NCBI RefSeq assembly: GCF_021502725.1
Contig: NZ_JAKFFS010000003.1
Location: 124,001-188,000, forward strand
Direction of reading: 5' to 3'
Length of the DNA stretch: 64,000 nucleotides
Origin: Dyadobacter sp. CY345
Lineage (GTDB): Bacteria; Bacteroidota; Bacteroidia; Cytophagales; Spirosomataceae
The translations under genes were made by a program, and so were the position numbers. The notes beneath the pieces are model-generated. The model did no database searches. It was not told the origin of the DNA and saw nothing but the letters and a program-made list of their open reading frames with translations. Below, one piece after another: positions 7,812 to 16,612 of the stretch (positions are counted from its first letter, which is position 1; each line of letters begins with the position of its first letter).

Positions 7812-9116
7812 ATGAAAACAAAATTACTTCCACTGATTATCGTCGTCTTTTCTTTTGGATTATTTTCCTGTAATGACCAATGTAAAGAGACACGCGTAAC
7901 GCGCAGGCTTACTCCCTTTACCCGATCACTTGCGGAGATCCGAAGCAGTGTGAAAGCAGAATCAAAACGGGAATTGATCCGGCCGGGTAAAATTTATACC
8001 AAGGGTAATTATCTGTTTATCAATGAAATAAAAGAAGGTATTCACGTAATTGATAACAGTGACCCATCCAATCCAAAATTTATTTCCTTTATCAATATTC
8101 CTGGCAATGGGGATATCGCTGTTCGTAATAATATTCTGTATGCAGACAGCTATTCTGATCTTGTTTCACTGGACATTACAGATCCTGCCAATGCAAAGGA
8201 AGTGGGACGGGTGCAAAATGTGTTTCAGTTTGGACAATTTGATGGTGTAGGCTGGTCTTTAATGGGACAGAATAGTTCTACCGGAATGATCTCGATTCAG
8301 GATTTTACAGTTGATTTTGTAACGGAAACTGTTACGACAAGCTGTGAGGAAAATGTTTCGCCTATGCTATCATCGTGGCTTGACTCTGGGTTCTTGTCAT
8401 CTGCTTCATTCAATTCTGCCGGATCTGCTTCTTCTGCTCAGCCTAATGGGCAGGCGGGATCTATGGCGCGTTTTGCCTTGTATGACAAATTCTTATATAC
8501 CGTTCAGCAAAACAGGCTGCACTTATTTAATATTTCAAATCCGGCGCAGCCTACCGACTTCACGACGGTTAACACAAATTTCAGTATCGAAACCATTTTC
8601 CCCTATCAGAACAAACTCTTTCTTGGAACAACAACTGGTATGATCATTTTCGATAATTCCGACCCTGCTGCTCCAACGCAGATTTCAGTATTCCAGCATG
8701 GCCGGGCTTGCGATCCGGTGGTTGTACACAACGACATCGCGTATGTAACGCTGCGAACGGGAACGGCTTGCCAGGGAATCCAAAATCAATTGGATTTGGT
8801 GGATGTCAGTAACCCCAGCAACCCCAAATTGATCAAAACCTACCAAATGGAAAACCCGCATGGTTTGAGTATCGATTTCCCGACTTTGTATTTATGTGAA
8901 GGTGACAAAGGTTTGAAAGTTTTTGACGTGACTGATAAGATGGAAATTGATAAACACATGATCTCTCATTTTCAAGATATTGATGCTTATGATGTTATTT
9001 CCCTTGGCAAGACATTGATGCTGATCGGCAAGGATGGGTTTTATCAGTTCGATGTAACAGATCCGAGAAATATCCGTGAACTGAGTAAAATCCCGGTGAA
9101 TAAGGCCATTCCATAA
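7812..9116 (+). CDS. LVIVD-repeat lipoprotein, copy 2
   Basis: 434 residues, a close tandem paralogue of the preceding gene over nearly its whole length (same GIHVIDNSDPSNPK, GNGDIAVR, FALYDKFLYTV and MENPHGLSID blocks). Lipobox LFSC with Cys20. A Ser/Ala-rich insert near residues 180-215 (SWLDSGFLSSASFNSAGSASSAQPNG) is longer than in copy 1. The repeats predict an all-beta propeller displayed in the envelope. The order LVIVD-LVIVD-barrel-lipoprotein with short gaps suggests one envelope operon. Ligand and function are unknown. Confidence 0.85.
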   Translation: MKTKLLPLIIVVFSFGLFSCNDQCKETRVTRRLTPFTRSLAEIRSSVKAESKRELIRPGKIYTKGNYLFINEIKEGIHVIDNSDPSNPKFISFINIPGNGDIAVRNNILYADSYSDLVSLDITDPANAKEVGRVQNVFQFGQFDGVGWSLMGQNSSTGMISIQDFTVDFVTETVTTSCEENVSPMLSSWLDSGFLSSASFNSAGSASSAQPNGQAGSMARFALYDKFLYTVQQNRLHLFNISNPAQPTDFTTVNTNFSIETIFPYQNKLFLGTTTGMIIFDNSDPAAPTQISVFQHGRACDPVVVHNDIAYVTLRTGTACQGIQNQLDLVDVSNPSNPKLIKTYQMENPHGLSIDFPTLYLCEGDKGLKVFDVTDKMEIDKHMISHFQDIDAYDVISLGKTLMLIGKDGFYQFDVTDPRNIRELSKIPVNKAIP

Positions 9117-9166
9117 GTGTTGTGACCTATTAAGCTATTTACTCATCTCCAAAACACATAAGCACG

Positions 9167-9745
9167 ATGAAAATTCTATTTTCTCTATTCATATCAATAA
9201 TGGTTTTAGGCTCTGTCAACGCTCAGGACGTAGTGGTTAAAAATAGGTTTGTTAACCACACGGAATTCGGTGGATTGTTTGGCCGGGTCAAGTATTCAAG
9301 CGGCTCTCAGCAAAATACGGTCGAAAGCAGAACCAGCCTGACACTTCAGACTTTTAACGGCATACAAGTGAGCAGAAAACTTGGTGCAGGAATAATACTT
9401 GGCGCTGACTGGTATAAAAGTGCGCTGATAAATCCTGTGGCAGCCGGAATCCGCTATGACCTTTCAGGCCGACCCAATGCCCGTTTCTTTGTCATTGCTG
9501 ATGCTGGTTATGGTTTTACTTGGCTTCATCAGGATTCAGATGGATATAAAACTAAGGGCGGCTGGATGGTAAACCCCGGTATCGGGCTGCGAATTGGAAA
9601 TGTAAGTACATCATCTTTCACGCTTTCACTCACCTATAAGAGACAGGAAGTTTCTGCTGAAAAGCCATTGCTCTGGAATCAGATCGAACGTGATGAAGAA
9701 CGTGTTTATAACCGGATCGCAGCCAGGATTGGGATAAGTTTTTAA
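9167..9745 (+). CDS. Small outer-membrane beta-barrel protein (unknown function)
   Basis: 192 residues with a cleavable signal peptide (MKILFSLFISIMVLGSVNAQ, cut after NAQ). The mature part alternates polar and hydrophobic residues in short strands (TEFGGLFGRVKYSS, LGAGIILGADWYKSAL, FFVIADAGYGFTWLH, MVNPGIGLRIGN, FTLSLTYKRQE) and ends in ARIGISF, a C-terminal aromatic residue typical of outer-membrane barrels. It probably folds as an 8-strand barrel. It sits 50 nt after the second LVIVD gene and 10 nt before a lipoprotein gene, so it is likely part of the same envelope unit. Confidence 0.7.
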   Translation: MKILFSLFISIMVLGSVNAQDVVVKNRFVNHTEFGGLFGRVKYSSGSQQNTVESRTSLTLQTFNGIQVSRKLGAGIILGADWYKSALINPVAAGIRYDLSGRPNARFFVIADAGYGFTWLHQDSDGYKTKGGWMVNPGIGLRIGNVSTSSFTLSLTYKRQEVSAEKPLLWNQIERDEERVYNRIAARIGISF

Positions 9746-9755
9746 TGAAATCGTC

Positions 9756-10199
9756 ATGAGAAAGTTAGCCTCAATAGTATTGATGATCATTTTTTTATGG
9801 CTTTCAGTGTCTGGCTGTAAAAAAGAAAGTTGCTGCAATCCGGAAAATCAGGATTTGGAAGGAACTTGGCAATTGGAAGGATATCGGGATCTTAAAACTA
9901 ATATGCTGAAAGAAATTCCCGCTAACGATGGCAGAAATGTAGTTTATACATTTCAGGACGACGGTCAGGAAGGAATGATATCGGGTAAGACTTATTCAAA
10001 TACTGTTGGAGGTTCTTATGAAATTTTGGGAGGTTCAAAATTGATGGTTACCAATTTCGGCGGATCAAAAGTTGGGGAACCGGAGTGGAGCGGAAAAGCA
10101 TGGCTCCGGTATGGCGAATATCGTTACGAAATCCGTGACAATTGGTTATCTATTTATCAGGAAACAGATTCAGAAAAGATGATTTTCAGGAAAAAGTAA
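9756..10199 (+). CDS. Lipocalin-like small lipoprotein
   Basis: 147 residues. Lipobox VSGC with Cys21, followed by KKESCC, so two further cysteines lie at the mature N-terminus. The rest (LEGTWQLEGYRDLKTNMLKEIP ... VVYTFQDDGQEGMISGKTYSNTVGGSYEI ... NWLSIYQETDSEKMIFRKK) follows the pattern of lipocalin-like/META-like domains common in Bacteroidota: a GTW start, alternating strands, and a final strand with the RxK end. Function unknown. Its 3' end overlaps the convergent glycosyltransferase gene by 14 bases. Confidence 0.65.
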   Translation: MRKLASIVLMIIFLWLSVSGCKKESCCNPENQDLEGTWQLEGYRDLKTNMLKEIPANDGRNVVYTFQDDGQEGMISGKTYSNTVGGSYEILGGSKLMVTNFGGSKVGEPEWSGKAWLRYGEYRYEIRDNWLSIYQETDSEKMIFRKK

Positions 10200-11307
10200 A
10201 TGTTTCGGTGTAAGGTTTTTTTGATGAATGCTTATCAAAAACCTCGACATTTTTTACAAACATCTCATTTCCGCGGTGGTACCAATGTCTGAATTTCTGT
10301 GACTGGTCAATGTGATGGGGAAGATAATCCAGCAATACTGACAAGTTGAAGGTTTTAGAAGTAACCCCTGCGCCGGAGATCACACCATCCAGTGCGTTAC
10401 ATTCCTGCTCATAATGATTAGGAACGGGCACCATCATCACAGGTTTTCCGAGATACATCGCCTCACAAACGGATTCAAAACCAGCCGTGGTAACCAGTGC
10501 CCGGCAGCTTGCCAGTTTTGTTAAATATTTCTGGCTGTTGATGCGGTGGAAGCTCAGCGTGCTGTCGTGAATTAACTCATCCGGAGCGTCGGCTTTGTCC
10601 CAAAAACAATGCAAACGTATCTCCGGATGAGTGCGGTGCCATGAAATAATCTGCTCGCTAAGGCTGTGATGCGTCATGTACACCAGGAAGAAATCATCGG
10701 TGACAGGATGAAGATCCTGAATTTCCTGTCTTAAAAGCGGTGGGACAACAATCAGTTTTTCATCAGGCCTGGATTCCATTTCCCGGAACGACAAAGCGAG
10801 CCTTTGACTTGCTTTCCAGGAAGCAGCTTTGGAATTGAGGTTGATGAGCGCACGGTTGAGCCGGCTGTCTTTGGGAGAAGTGAAATCCGGATGAAGGATC
10901 AAATATTGATGAGCGACACAAACCATCGGTATTTTATTACCAAAAACGATATTGTAAAGTCCGCTGTATGTTTCGTAAAAACTGATAATGAGATCCGGCT
11001 GAATTCCTCGGATTGTTTTGTGTATATAGTGTAAGCTTTTGACGTAGGTCGGCAGGTTTGTCACCAGACTTAAAAGCGTCTTTTTGGTGTTCATACCTCC
11101 GCCATTGTAAACAATGCTGGGCGCGTTAAAATAATAAACCTGAGCTTTGATTTGTTCAGTGAAAAAGGAAGGAATTTCTCGTCCAACGGCACTGCCTACC
11201 ATCACACCAGAAATTTCATGACCGGCATTTCGTAAAATCTGCCCCATTGAAATTGCCTGTGTAAGATGCCCGCGACCTTCTCCCTGTACCAAAAACAATA
11301 TTCTCAT
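10186..11307 (-). CDS. MurG-like (GT-B) glycosyltransferase
   Basis: 373 residues, soluble or peripheral. The N-terminus MRILFLVQGEGRGHLTQAISMGQIL has the Gly-rich loop of GT28/GT1-type enzymes. The C-terminal half has TTAGFESVCEAMYLGKPVMMVPVPNHYEQECNA, the nucleotide-sugar binding signature (Gly-Phe-x-Ser, Glu-Ala, P-x-x-x-Q-x-x-N/E). It probably transfers a sugar from a UDP donor to a lipid or surface acceptor. It starts four bases after the LpxH-like gene, so the two are co-transcribed, which points to envelope lipid or glycolipid synthesis. Acceptor unknown. Confidence 0.75.
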   Translation of the reverse strand: MRILFLVQGEGRGHLTQAISMGQILRNAGHEISGVMVGSAVGREIPSFFTEQIKAQVYYFNAPSIVYNGGGMNTKKTLLSLVTNLPTYVKSLHYIHKTIRGIQPDLIISFYETYSGLYNIVFGNKIPMVCVAHQYLILHPDFTSPKDSRLNRALINLNSKAASWKASQRLALSFREMESRPDEKLIVVPPLLRQEIQDLHPVTDDFFLVYMTHHSLSEQIISWHRTHPEIRLHCFWDKADAPDELIHDSTLSFHRINSQKYLTKLASCRALVTTAGFESVCEAMYLGKPVMMVPVPNHYEQECNALDGVISGAGVTSKTFNLSVLLDYLPHHIDQSQKFRHWYHRGNEMFVKNVEVFDKHSSKKPYTETFTFS

Positions 11308-11311
11308 ATAG

Positions 11312-12184
11312 CTAGATAATCTGTCTTTTATCCTGACCCAGGATCATGCCTGTAAAAGCAACTTGCTTATCCACTGTCGGGAAATTTTCAATAACTTTTT
11401 TTTGAGGCGTTTTCTGTTCCCCTGCTTTTTCCTGGAAATCCTGTTGATTATAGTATACCAGATTCCAGTTTCCGTCGAAATCTTCAACCAGAGCGCTTAA
11501 AGTTTCAACCCAGTCGCCTGAATTCATATAGCTGATCCCATCAATTTCCCGTATTGCAGGATGATGGATATGTCCGCAAATGACACCGTCGCAATCACGT
11601 GAACGCGCCAGTTCTGTCAGTTTTTCTTCAAAATCCGACATATAATTCACCGCCATTTTAACGGACTGTTTTATTTTCTGAGATAATGAAAAGTATGGTA
11701 ATCCTCTCCATTCACGGTATTTGTTGTAAAATTTATTGATCCAAAGCAAAAAGGTATAGCCGATATCGCCCAGGTAAGCGAGCCATTTAAGATTCGTCGT
11801 AATTGAGTCAAAAACATCACCATGCGTGACATAAAACCGCTTGCTGCCGGAATTAAGGATATAATCTTTTCTGATCTGGAAATGTTTTCCCAAACGCAAC
11901 GGAATAATCTGATCCAGGAAATCGTCATGATTCCCGCGTATGTAGATTACCTTGGTTTTATTTTCCTCAATCATTTTAAGGACACGTTTGAAAAACATGG
12001 TATGTTTCCGTTTCCAGACACCATATTTTTTCAACTGCCAGGCATCAATAATATCACCATTTAAAATAAGCTTTTTACAAGAATAGCTTTTTAGAAAATT
12101 GGTAACTTCTTCTGCCTTCGAGCCACCCGCTCCGAGGTGTAAGTCAGAAATAATAATCGTTCGAAAATGAGTTGTTTCTCCCAT
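11312..12184 (-). CDS. LpxH-like UDP-2,3-diacylglucosamine diphosphatase / metallophosphoesterase
   Basis: 290 residues with the calcineurin-like motifs in order: SDLHLG, NGDIIDAW, IRGNHDDF, VTHGDVFDS and ICGHIHHPAIREIDGISYMNSGDWVETLSALVE. The last block is typical of the LpxH-like branch common in Cytophagales. In lipid A synthesis such enzymes hydrolyse UDP-diacylglucosamine to lipid X on the inner face of the membrane, but family members also act on other substrates, so the exact role is not fixed. First gene of a two-gene minus-strand operon with a MurG-like transferase. Confidence 0.75.
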   Translation of the reverse strand: MGETTHFRTIIISDLHLGAGGSKAEEVTNFLKSYSCKKLILNGDIIDAWQLKKYGVWKRKHTMFFKRVLKMIEENKTKVIYIRGNHDDFLDQIIPLRLGKHFQIRKDYILNSGSKRFYVTHGDVFDSITTNLKWLAYLGDIGYTFLLWINKFYNKYREWRGLPYFSLSQKIKQSVKMAVNYMSDFEEKLTELARSRDCDGVICGHIHHPAIREIDGISYMNSGDWVETLSALVEDFDGNWNLVYYNQQDFQEKAGEQKTPQKKVIENFPTVDKQVAFTGMILGQDKRQII

Positions 12185-12331
12185 GTTACAAATATTCTCA
12201 TTTCGTGTTACCTGGATATTACTAACAGGTTATCAGTAAGTTAAGATTGCTTGTAAAACTAGTACGACGAAGCATTTTTAATTTATTCATTATAAAACAC
12301 TAAGTATAATTAAGGTAAATAAGAGATTCTT

Positions 12332-12339
12332 TATATTTG
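12332..12339 (+). promoter_or_regulatory. Candidate -7 box for the TonB-domain gene
   Basis: TATATTTG fits TAnnTTTG exactly and is 23 nt before the ATG at 12363. A TTG at the -33 distance is not evident. Confidence 0.35.
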
Positions 12340-12362
12340 GGAACAGTAAACTCACCCGACGC

Positions 12363-13802
12363 ATGAAAAAAATTTTATTAATCCTGTTACTTATTGGTTA
12401 TCAGGCTATAAGCCAGAATATTTACCAGCCGCACGAGGTAGAAACCCAGGCAATTCCGAAAGGAGGAGTCACGATATTGAATCAGTTTCTTCAATCCAAT
12501 ATTCAGATTCCCTTAAAATCTTCGATCAAAGGAATTAATGCAAAAGTATTCGTCAAAGGAGTTGTCGAAACGGACGGATCGATAACGGGGCTGAGTATAG
12601 TAAGAGGAATTGATTCCTTATGCAATCAGGAAGCGATTCGCGTGCTGGGGTTGTATAAGGCATGGCATCCGGCCGTTTTAAAAGATCAAAAAGTCAGACA
12701 AGCTGTTGTATATCAAGTGGCTTTTGTCAGTGAAGCGAGGGAAAACTTTGATACGACTTTAGGGAGTTATGTCAACTACTACGACGCCAAATATCAGCCA
12801 ACAAAAATCACTAAGGATTACAAATACAGGAGTGTTATGCCAGTCGATGAGCAGGGTTATCTGAAAAGTGATATTTCTTATGAAGGTCTGGAATGGGGAA
12901 AGTGGAGACAAATTAATGCTATTCCGTTTAAGCGGAAAGAATTATGGTATAAAGTAAGTGAGGAGCCCGGCGTGGATTCGGTTCAGGCATATCAATTATC
13001 AGCCGAGGACAATCATGAGAGCAATTATGCACCGTTTGTAACTTTTCAAAAAGATGGGAAATTGCTCGCTTACAGGCAAAACGGCATATCGGGTAAACCG
13101 CAGCTTACCAAAGAATACTTCCTCAGTGGAATGTTGAAAAATGTTGAAACTTTTGAGGACAGCACCAGTACGCGTGTCACCTGGTATGGCAACGGGCAGA
13201 TAAGCAATGTCCTCAACATGCATATAAACAAAGAGCGTTATGAAGAAAATAAGGTAATTGGTGCATGGGAAGCCAATGGAAAACAAACGGTCAAAGACGG
13301 AAACGGCTGGTGGACTTATACCAGTTACGCAGACGATAAATTAGTATTAGAATCGGGTGCCATACATTCCGGATCACAAGACGGGAAGTGGGTTGGCAAA
13401 TTTAAAGATAGTACCGTTTATTATATTGAAGAATATGAGAAGGGAAAACTGAAAGAAGGAACGCGCTTCGTAAACGGAGAAAAAATCAGTTATAAAAACA
13501 AGATAATCCAGCCAAAATTTCACGGTGGAACGAGCGCATTTTATCAATTTCTGGGACAAAATATCAAATATCCGTCGGATGCTGCCCGAAAGGGAGTTTC
13601 CGGTAAAGTGCTGCTTTCTTTTACGGTTTGCGAAGACGGAAGCCTTTGTGATTATAATGTAGAAAAAAGCGTAACGAAAGATATTGATGAAGAAGCGCTA
13701 AGAGTTGTTAAAAAAATGAGCGGGAAATGGGAACCGGGAGAAATGCGCGGGCAAAAAGTAAAGGTCAAGTATAATTTGCCGGTTAATTTTCAATTGCAGT
13801 AG
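12363..13802 (+). CDS. Exported protein with two TonB C-terminal domains around a MORN/YwqK-like middle, copy 1
   Basis: 479 residues with a cleavable signal peptide (ending AISQ). Domain 1 (about 30-125) has LNQFLQSNIQIP, GVVETDGSITGLSIVRGID and WHPAVLKDQKVRQAVVYQVAF, the TonB C-terminal fold. The middle (about 180-385) has repeated short strands of the MORN/YwqK type (NGKQTVKDGNGWWTYTSY, SGSQDGKWVGKFKD). Domain 2 (about 390-479) repeats the TonB fold: YQFLGQNIKYPSDAARKGVSGKVLLSFTVCEDGSL ... VVKKMSGKWEPGEMRGQKVKVKYNLPVNF. There is no N-terminal TM anchor or Pro-rich spacer, so it is not a normal ExbBD-linked transducer but a periplasmic protein. Tandem copy follows after 53 bases. Confidence 0.8.
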   Translation: MKKILLILLLIGYQAISQNIYQPHEVETQAIPKGGVTILNQFLQSNIQIPLKSSIKGINAKVFVKGVVETDGSITGLSIVRGIDSLCNQEAIRVLGLYKAWHPAVLKDQKVRQAVVYQVAFVSEARENFDTTLGSYVNYYDAKYQPTKITKDYKYRSVMPVDEQGYLKSDISYEGLEWGKWRQINAIPFKRKELWYKVSEEPGVDSVQAYQLSAEDNHESNYAPFVTFQKDGKLLAYRQNGISGKPQLTKEYFLSGMLKNVETFEDSTSTRVTWYGNGQISNVLNMHINKERYEENKVIGAWEANGKQTVKDGNGWWTYTSYADDKLVLESGAIHSGSQDGKWVGKFKDSTVYYIEEYEKGKLKEGTRFVNGEKISYKNKIIQPKFHGGTSAFYQFLGQNIKYPSDAARKGVSGKVLLSFTVCEDGSLCDYNVEKSVTKDIDEEALRVVKKMSGKWEPGEMRGQKVKVKYNLPVNFQLQ

Positions 13803-13821
13803 TCCGGGGAATTTATTTTTG
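13794..13821 (+). promoter_or_regulatory. Candidate promoter of the second TonB-domain gene
   Basis: TTG at 13794-13796, a 17-base spacer, and TATTTTTG at 13814-13821 match the phylum's TTG/TAnnTTTG pattern. The -33 box falls inside the end of copy 1, and the -7 box is 34 nt before the ATG at 13856. Confidence 0.4.
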
Positions 13822-13855
13822 AATTTAATCTGATTTACACACCTAGCCGCTTACG

Positions 13856-15283
13856 ATGAAAAAATTAATTTTAGCCTTGGCTCTGTTAAGTTTTCCGGCG
13901 CTTAGCCAACAGATTTTCCAGGTTCACGAAGTAGAAAAGCCTGCTGAACCCGCGGGAGGTGCGGCGTTTCTAAATCAGTTTATTGCGGCCAATATTCAGA
14001 TTCCTATCAAATCAGCGGCCAGGGGAATGAACGCAAAGGTTTTTGTGAAAGGAGTTGTTGAACCCGACGGAAGTATGTCCGGACTTGAAATTGCGAGATC
14101 TGTTGACAAATCAAGTGATGCAGAGGCGATTCGCCTTTTATCATTATACAAGGCCTGGAAACCGGCTTTGATTAAAGATAAGGCGGTAAGACAAACGACC
14201 ATTTTTCCGGTATCATTCAGAACCAGCGCGATTCCGGAATTTGACAGTACTGAAAATGCAATCATTGAGTATTTTGACAAGAACAACGTTCTGACCAGCG
14301 ATCCAAAAAAGTTTAAGTTTAGAAATATTATTCCTGTGGATAACCGCGGTTTTGTCCGGGATAATATTTTGTATGAGGAATTTCGGCTTGATAAATGGAA
14401 AACGGTAAAAACAATTCCTTTTGAAAAGAAGGAAATTTGGGCTCATGTATCAGGCACCGCTACGCCGGATTCTGTCAAGGCTTTTCGTATTTCAGCCAAA
14501 ATGGATGATTATGAAAGTGCGTATGAAGAAGTGATTGTGCAGCAGGATGGAAAACTGCTCTCGCACAGCACTTATCCGGGTAGCGGACTGCCGCCCTCAA
14601 CAGGAAAGTTTTATTTTCTGAGCGGGATGTTAAGGGAAAATCATACAGATGTTAACGGCACTATTAAAGTAACAGACTGGTTTGATAATGGGCAGGTTCA
14701 CAGCATAACTGAAATTGTGAATGAAAAAGGAAAGAGTATCAAAGATGTATGGGAACGTGATGGGAAGCAGACCGTAATAGATGGAAATGGTTGGGGGAAA
14801 ATCAATGGCAATTCATACAATAGAAATGCCACTTTTGAGGAGGGGAAAGTGATTAACGGAGATAAATCCGGCCGATGGACGAGCAAACTGGCAGACAGTA
14901 CTTTAATTTTTGAAGAATTTTATGAAGCTGGAAAATTAATAAAAGGAATTCGGTCGGATAAAACAGAATATACAGCGGAAGATGATAAGCCGGCACAATT
15001 TAAAGGAGGACCTTCAAAAATGTATCAGTTCCTGGGGGCAAACATTCAGTATCCCTATGAGGCCTCGCGACGTAGAATCACGGGAAGAGTTGTAATTTCC
15101 TTTACTGTTTTGGAAGATGGAACTTTAACAGATTATAAAATTGAAAAGAATGTAGAGAAAAGCCTGGACGAGGAAGCTTTAAGAGTTGTGAAAAAATCGA
15201 GCGGATTGTGGGAGCCGGGAATTCTGAAAGGGCAAAAAGTAAAAATCCGATATACACTACCAATAAATTTCAATTCAAATTAA
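13856..15283 (+). CDS. Exported protein with two TonB C-terminal domains, copy 2
   Basis: 475 residues, a tandem paralogue of the previous gene with the same architecture: signal peptide (ending ALSQ), TonB domain 1 (LNQFIAANIQIPIKSAARGMNAKVFVKGVVEPDGS), a YwqK-like middle with GKQTVIDGNGWGK, and TonB domain 2 (YQFLGANIQYPYEASRRRITGRVVISFTVLEDGTL). Identity is highest in the two TonB domains and lower in the middle, as expected after an old duplication. Probably periplasmic. A strong terminator follows at 15303-15338. Confidence 0.8.
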   Translation: MKKLILALALLSFPALSQQIFQVHEVEKPAEPAGGAAFLNQFIAANIQIPIKSAARGMNAKVFVKGVVEPDGSMSGLEIARSVDKSSDAEAIRLLSLYKAWKPALIKDKAVRQTTIFPVSFRTSAIPEFDSTENAIIEYFDKNNVLTSDPKKFKFRNIIPVDNRGFVRDNILYEEFRLDKWKTVKTIPFEKKEIWAHVSGTATPDSVKAFRISAKMDDYESAYEEVIVQQDGKLLSHSTYPGSGLPPSTGKFYFLSGMLRENHTDVNGTIKVTDWFDNGQVHSITEIVNEKGKSIKDVWERDGKQTVIDGNGWGKINGNSYNRNATFEEGKVINGDKSGRWTSKLADSTLIFEEFYEAGKLIKGIRSDKTEYTAEDDKPAQFKGGPSKMYQFLGANIQYPYEASRRRITGRVVISFTVLEDGTLTDYKIEKNVEKSLDEEALRVVKKSSGLWEPGILKGQKVKIRYTLPINFNSN

Positions 15284-15302
15284 GGTATTTTACCGTTTAT
15301 CC

Positions 15303-15338
15303 AATCCCAAAGCCAGTCAAAAGCTTTGGGATTTTTTT
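15303..15338 (+). terminator. Rho-independent terminator after the TonB-domain pair
   Basis: AATCCCAAAGC (15303-15313) pairs with GCTTTGGGATT (15323-15333) over a 9-base loop, followed by a run of T to 15338. It lies 20 nt after the stop. Confidence 0.85.
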
Positions 15339-15410
15339 ATCCCTTTTTATGAAAATATTATATATGCTTTTGATAACATTGTGATATCATTTTACTATCA
15401 CATTAAAGCT

Positions 15411-16274
15411 ATGAATGAAAAAGAATTACGTTCGATGTCAGGCTTTTTGCTGTTCGCGATTGGTTTGATCATGTTGTTTGGGGGATTTGGTTTTTCAATT
15501 TATGAAGGCCGTCCTAATATTGGCATTTTGGTTTCTATTATCGGATTTATTATTCTGATCGGACTTACCGTTATTAACCCGAATGAAGCAGTGGTGACAA
15601 CATTTTTTGGCGATTACATGGGAACGATGAAACAAAGCGGTTTGCGCTGGGTGAATCCGTTATTTCGTAGAAAAAAGATCAGTCTGCGGGCGAGAAACCT
15701 GAATGGCCAGAAATTAAAGGTTAACGACAAGCTCGGTAACCCGATAGAAATTGCCGCGGTGGTTGTGTGGCGTGTAGGAGATACGGCCAAAGCATCTTTC
15801 GAAGTCGATGATTATACCAAATATGTGGAAATCCAGTCAGAAGCAGCCGTGCGGCATTTGGCAGGTGTTTATGCTTATGATACGATGGAAGCTGAGGAAG
15901 TGGAAGTGCCGGAATTTACATTACGTGATGGAAGCGGAAAAATTAATGAAATGCTTGAAGCTGAGCTGACTGAGCGGCTGAGTAGGGCTGGAGTGGACGT
16001 GCTCGAAGCACGAATCAGTCACCTTGCCTATGCGCCTGAGATTGCAGGAGCAATGCTGCAGCGTCAGCAGGCCTCTGCGGTGGTGGCGGCGCGGCGTCAG
16101 ATTGTGAATGGTGCTGTTGGCATGGTGGATATGGCGCTGGCAATGCTATCTGAAAAAGGGATTGTCAACCTGGATGAAGAACGAAAAGCCGCCATGGTTT
16201 GTAACCTGTTGGTCGTTTTATGTGGTGAAAAATCAGTTACACCTGTGTTGAACGCCGGAACTTTGTATCCTTGA
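15411..16274 (+). CDS. SPFH/Band 7 domain protein
   Basis: About 287 residues. Two N-terminal hydrophobic segments (GFLLFAIGLIMLFGGFGF and IGILVSIIGFIILIGLTVI) anchor it in the inner membrane. A Band 7 domain follows, starting NPNEAVVTTFFGDYMGTMKQSGLRWVNPL, with IQSEAAVRHLAGVYAYD and the C-terminal coiled region MLQRQQASAVVAARRQIVNGAVGMV. SPFH proteins form large membrane scaffolds. ATG 15411 is preferred to the GTG ten codons earlier. The next gene starts one base after its stop and encodes a ribbon-helix-helix protein, a pairing that suggests a shared function. Cargo or partner enzymes are unknown. Confidence 0.88.
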   Translation: MNEKELRSMSGFLLFAIGLIMLFGGFGFSIYEGRPNIGILVSIIGFIILIGLTVINPNEAVVTTFFGDYMGTMKQSGLRWVNPLFRRKKISLRARNLNGQKLKVNDKLGNPIEIAAVVVWRVGDTAKASFEVDDYTKYVEIQSEAAVRHLAGVYAYDTMEAEEVEVPEFTLRDGSGKINEMLEAELTERLSRAGVDVLEARISHLAYAPEIAGAMLQRQQASAVVAARRQIVNGAVGMVDMALAMLSEKGIVNLDEERKAAMVCNLLVVLCGEKSVTPVLNAGTLYP

Positions 16275-16275
16275 T

Positions 16276-16464
16276 ATGGCAGAAAAAAAAGCGTTCGTTC
16301 TACGGATCAATCCTGAAATGCTCAAAGAATTAGAAGCCTGGGCGCAGCAGGATTTCAGAAGTTTGAACGGACAAATTGAATTTTTACTTAGCGAATCGCT
16401 GAAAAAGCAGCGGCGCTCGAAAATAAAGGATACAAAACCAGATCCTAAGGAAAAACACGATTAA
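16276..16464 (+). CDS. Arc-type ribbon-helix-helix small protein
   Basis: 62 residues. KAFVLRINPEMLKELEAWAQQDFRSLNGQIEFLLSESLKKQRR fits the beta-alpha-alpha ribbon-helix-helix fold of Arc/MetJ-type DNA-binding proteins, followed by a charged tail. It starts one base after the SPFH stop codon, so translation is coupled. No toxin gene is adjacent. It could autoregulate the SPFH operon or act as an adaptor. Similar SPFH plus RHH pairs are, from memory, common in this phylum. Confidence 0.7.
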   Translation: MAEKKAFVLRINPEMLKELEAWAQQDFRSLNGQIEFLLSESLKKQRRSKIKDTKPDPKEKHD

Positions 16465-16469
16465 AAATA

Positions 16470-16514
16470 AACAGGCGATTTTTGGTAACTCATCTTTACC
16501 AAAAATTGCCTGTT
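16470..16514 (+). terminator. Terminator after the SPFH-RHH operon
   Basis: A long stem: AACAGGCGATTTTTGGTAA (16470-16488) pairs with 16496-16514 except for one G-T wobble, with a short loop. It is 5 nt after the stop. No long T-run follows, but the size and position suit an mRNA 3' end. Confidence 0.6.
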
Positions 16515-16612
16515 ATTATGCTATTATGATCTGTGTATGGGATTTGCGTTTCAAAGTGTTAAAATTGCATTAGCAATTGTTTGTATAAATATTAATTCAT
16601 ATCCATTTTCAG

